Shown here: one piece after another, positions 19,642 to 19,793 of the stretch
Layout of the letters: every line of letters starts with the position of its first letter
Position numbering within the stretch: the stretch's first letter is position 1
Assembly (NCBI GenBank): GCA_034696485.1
Contig: JAQIWT010000458.1
Coordinates: forward strand, 1 to 19,793
Source of the DNA: Isohypsibius dastychi
Lineage: Eukaryota > Tardigrada > Eutardigrada > Parachela > Isohypsibiidae
Direction of reading: 5' to 3'
Length of the DNA: 19,793 bases
The notes under the pieces: model-generated
Told to the model about the DNA's origin: nothing
The model's input: the letters and a program-made list of their open reading frames with translations, nothing else
Database searches by the model: none
Position numbers and translations under genes: made by a program

Positions 19642-19793
19642 TAACATTTTTGGAAACTTGAACCGTCATTTGCTCTTAGAAAACGAAATTTCGTTCTGAA
19701 TAGTCTCAGCAGCGAACATTCGGTACAACAAAAATAAATCACTGAGTTATTAAGAATAAATGTCAAATCTCACCAAAGACAAAATACAACGAA

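Larger units (their letters stand above)
18673..19793. other. Region upstream of the zinc-finger gene, no gene seen
   Basis: It contains the presumed promoter of the zinc-finger gene, a TACGTA-rich array, and a CCTAAAA-rich patch. Frames at 18833-19096 (+) and 19004-19351 (-) overlap and show no family motif or splice context. Confidence 0.45.

Noticed and set aside
1-19793. tRNA, rRNA, CRISPR, prokaryotic operon or viral genes
   Set aside because: No tRNA B-box or cloverleaf, no regular spacer array, and the split genes with GT-AG introns are animal in type. No viral gene was recognised.

Overview
The window looks like nuclear DNA of an invertebrate animal. The genes are split into many short exons with GT-AG introns, mostly 47-125 nt long. 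They encode metazoan families: natriuretic-peptide-receptor-like (ANF-receptor) proteins, a rhodopsin-like GPCR, a trypsin-like protease fragment and a C2H2 zinc-finger/AT-hook protein. Tandem ANF-receptor genes with tiny introns fit an ecdysozoan, possibly a tardigrade, but that taxon is an inference from style and was not tested. Every gene I could support lies on the minus strand.

Layout from low to high coordinate: (1) 111-3861, receptor gene A, 503 aa as I splice it. It carries a 514-bp hAT-like MITE inside what is a single 84-nt exon in its paralogue, and a 95-bp-arm inverted repeat in one intron. (2) 3862-5815, no recognisable gene. (3) 5838-6917, a two-exon class A GPCR. (4) 6918-9241, no gene, but several palindromes and an element with 17-bp terminal inverted repeats. 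(5) 9242-11349, receptor gene B, 485 aa, complete, with ten introns at the same positions and phases as A. (6) 11350-13181, no gene; holds a 147-bp TA-flanked inverted-repeat element. (7) 13182-13820, receptor copy C, a 5'-truncated pseudogene with an in-frame TGA and a lost splice donor. (8) 14269-14576, an orphan exon of a trypsin-like protease. (9) 14577-15750, G-tract-rich non-coding DNA. (10) 15751-18672, an eight-exon gene for a 672-aa protein with four AT-hooks and eight C2H2 fingers. (11) 18673-19793, non-coding, with a TACGTA-rich array just upstream of the zinc-finger start and a CCTAAAA-rich patch near the window end.

A, B and C are a tandem family of single-pass receptors: signal peptide, ANF ligand-binding ectodomain, cysteine-bearing juxtamembrane segment, one TM helix and a very short tail, with no kinase-homology or guanylate-cyclase region visible. 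This is the architecture of clearance-type (NPR-C-like) receptors. Splice models were built by aligning A, B and C with each other and checking phase. Total coding lengths divide by three in A, B, the GPCR and the zinc-finger gene.

The most striking observation is in gene A. The hAT-like MITE has perfect 8-bp target duplications and lies inside coding sequence, yet splice sites in or near its ends would remove 492 nt and leave exactly 30 extra in-frame nt. This looks like recent intron gain from a DNA transposon.
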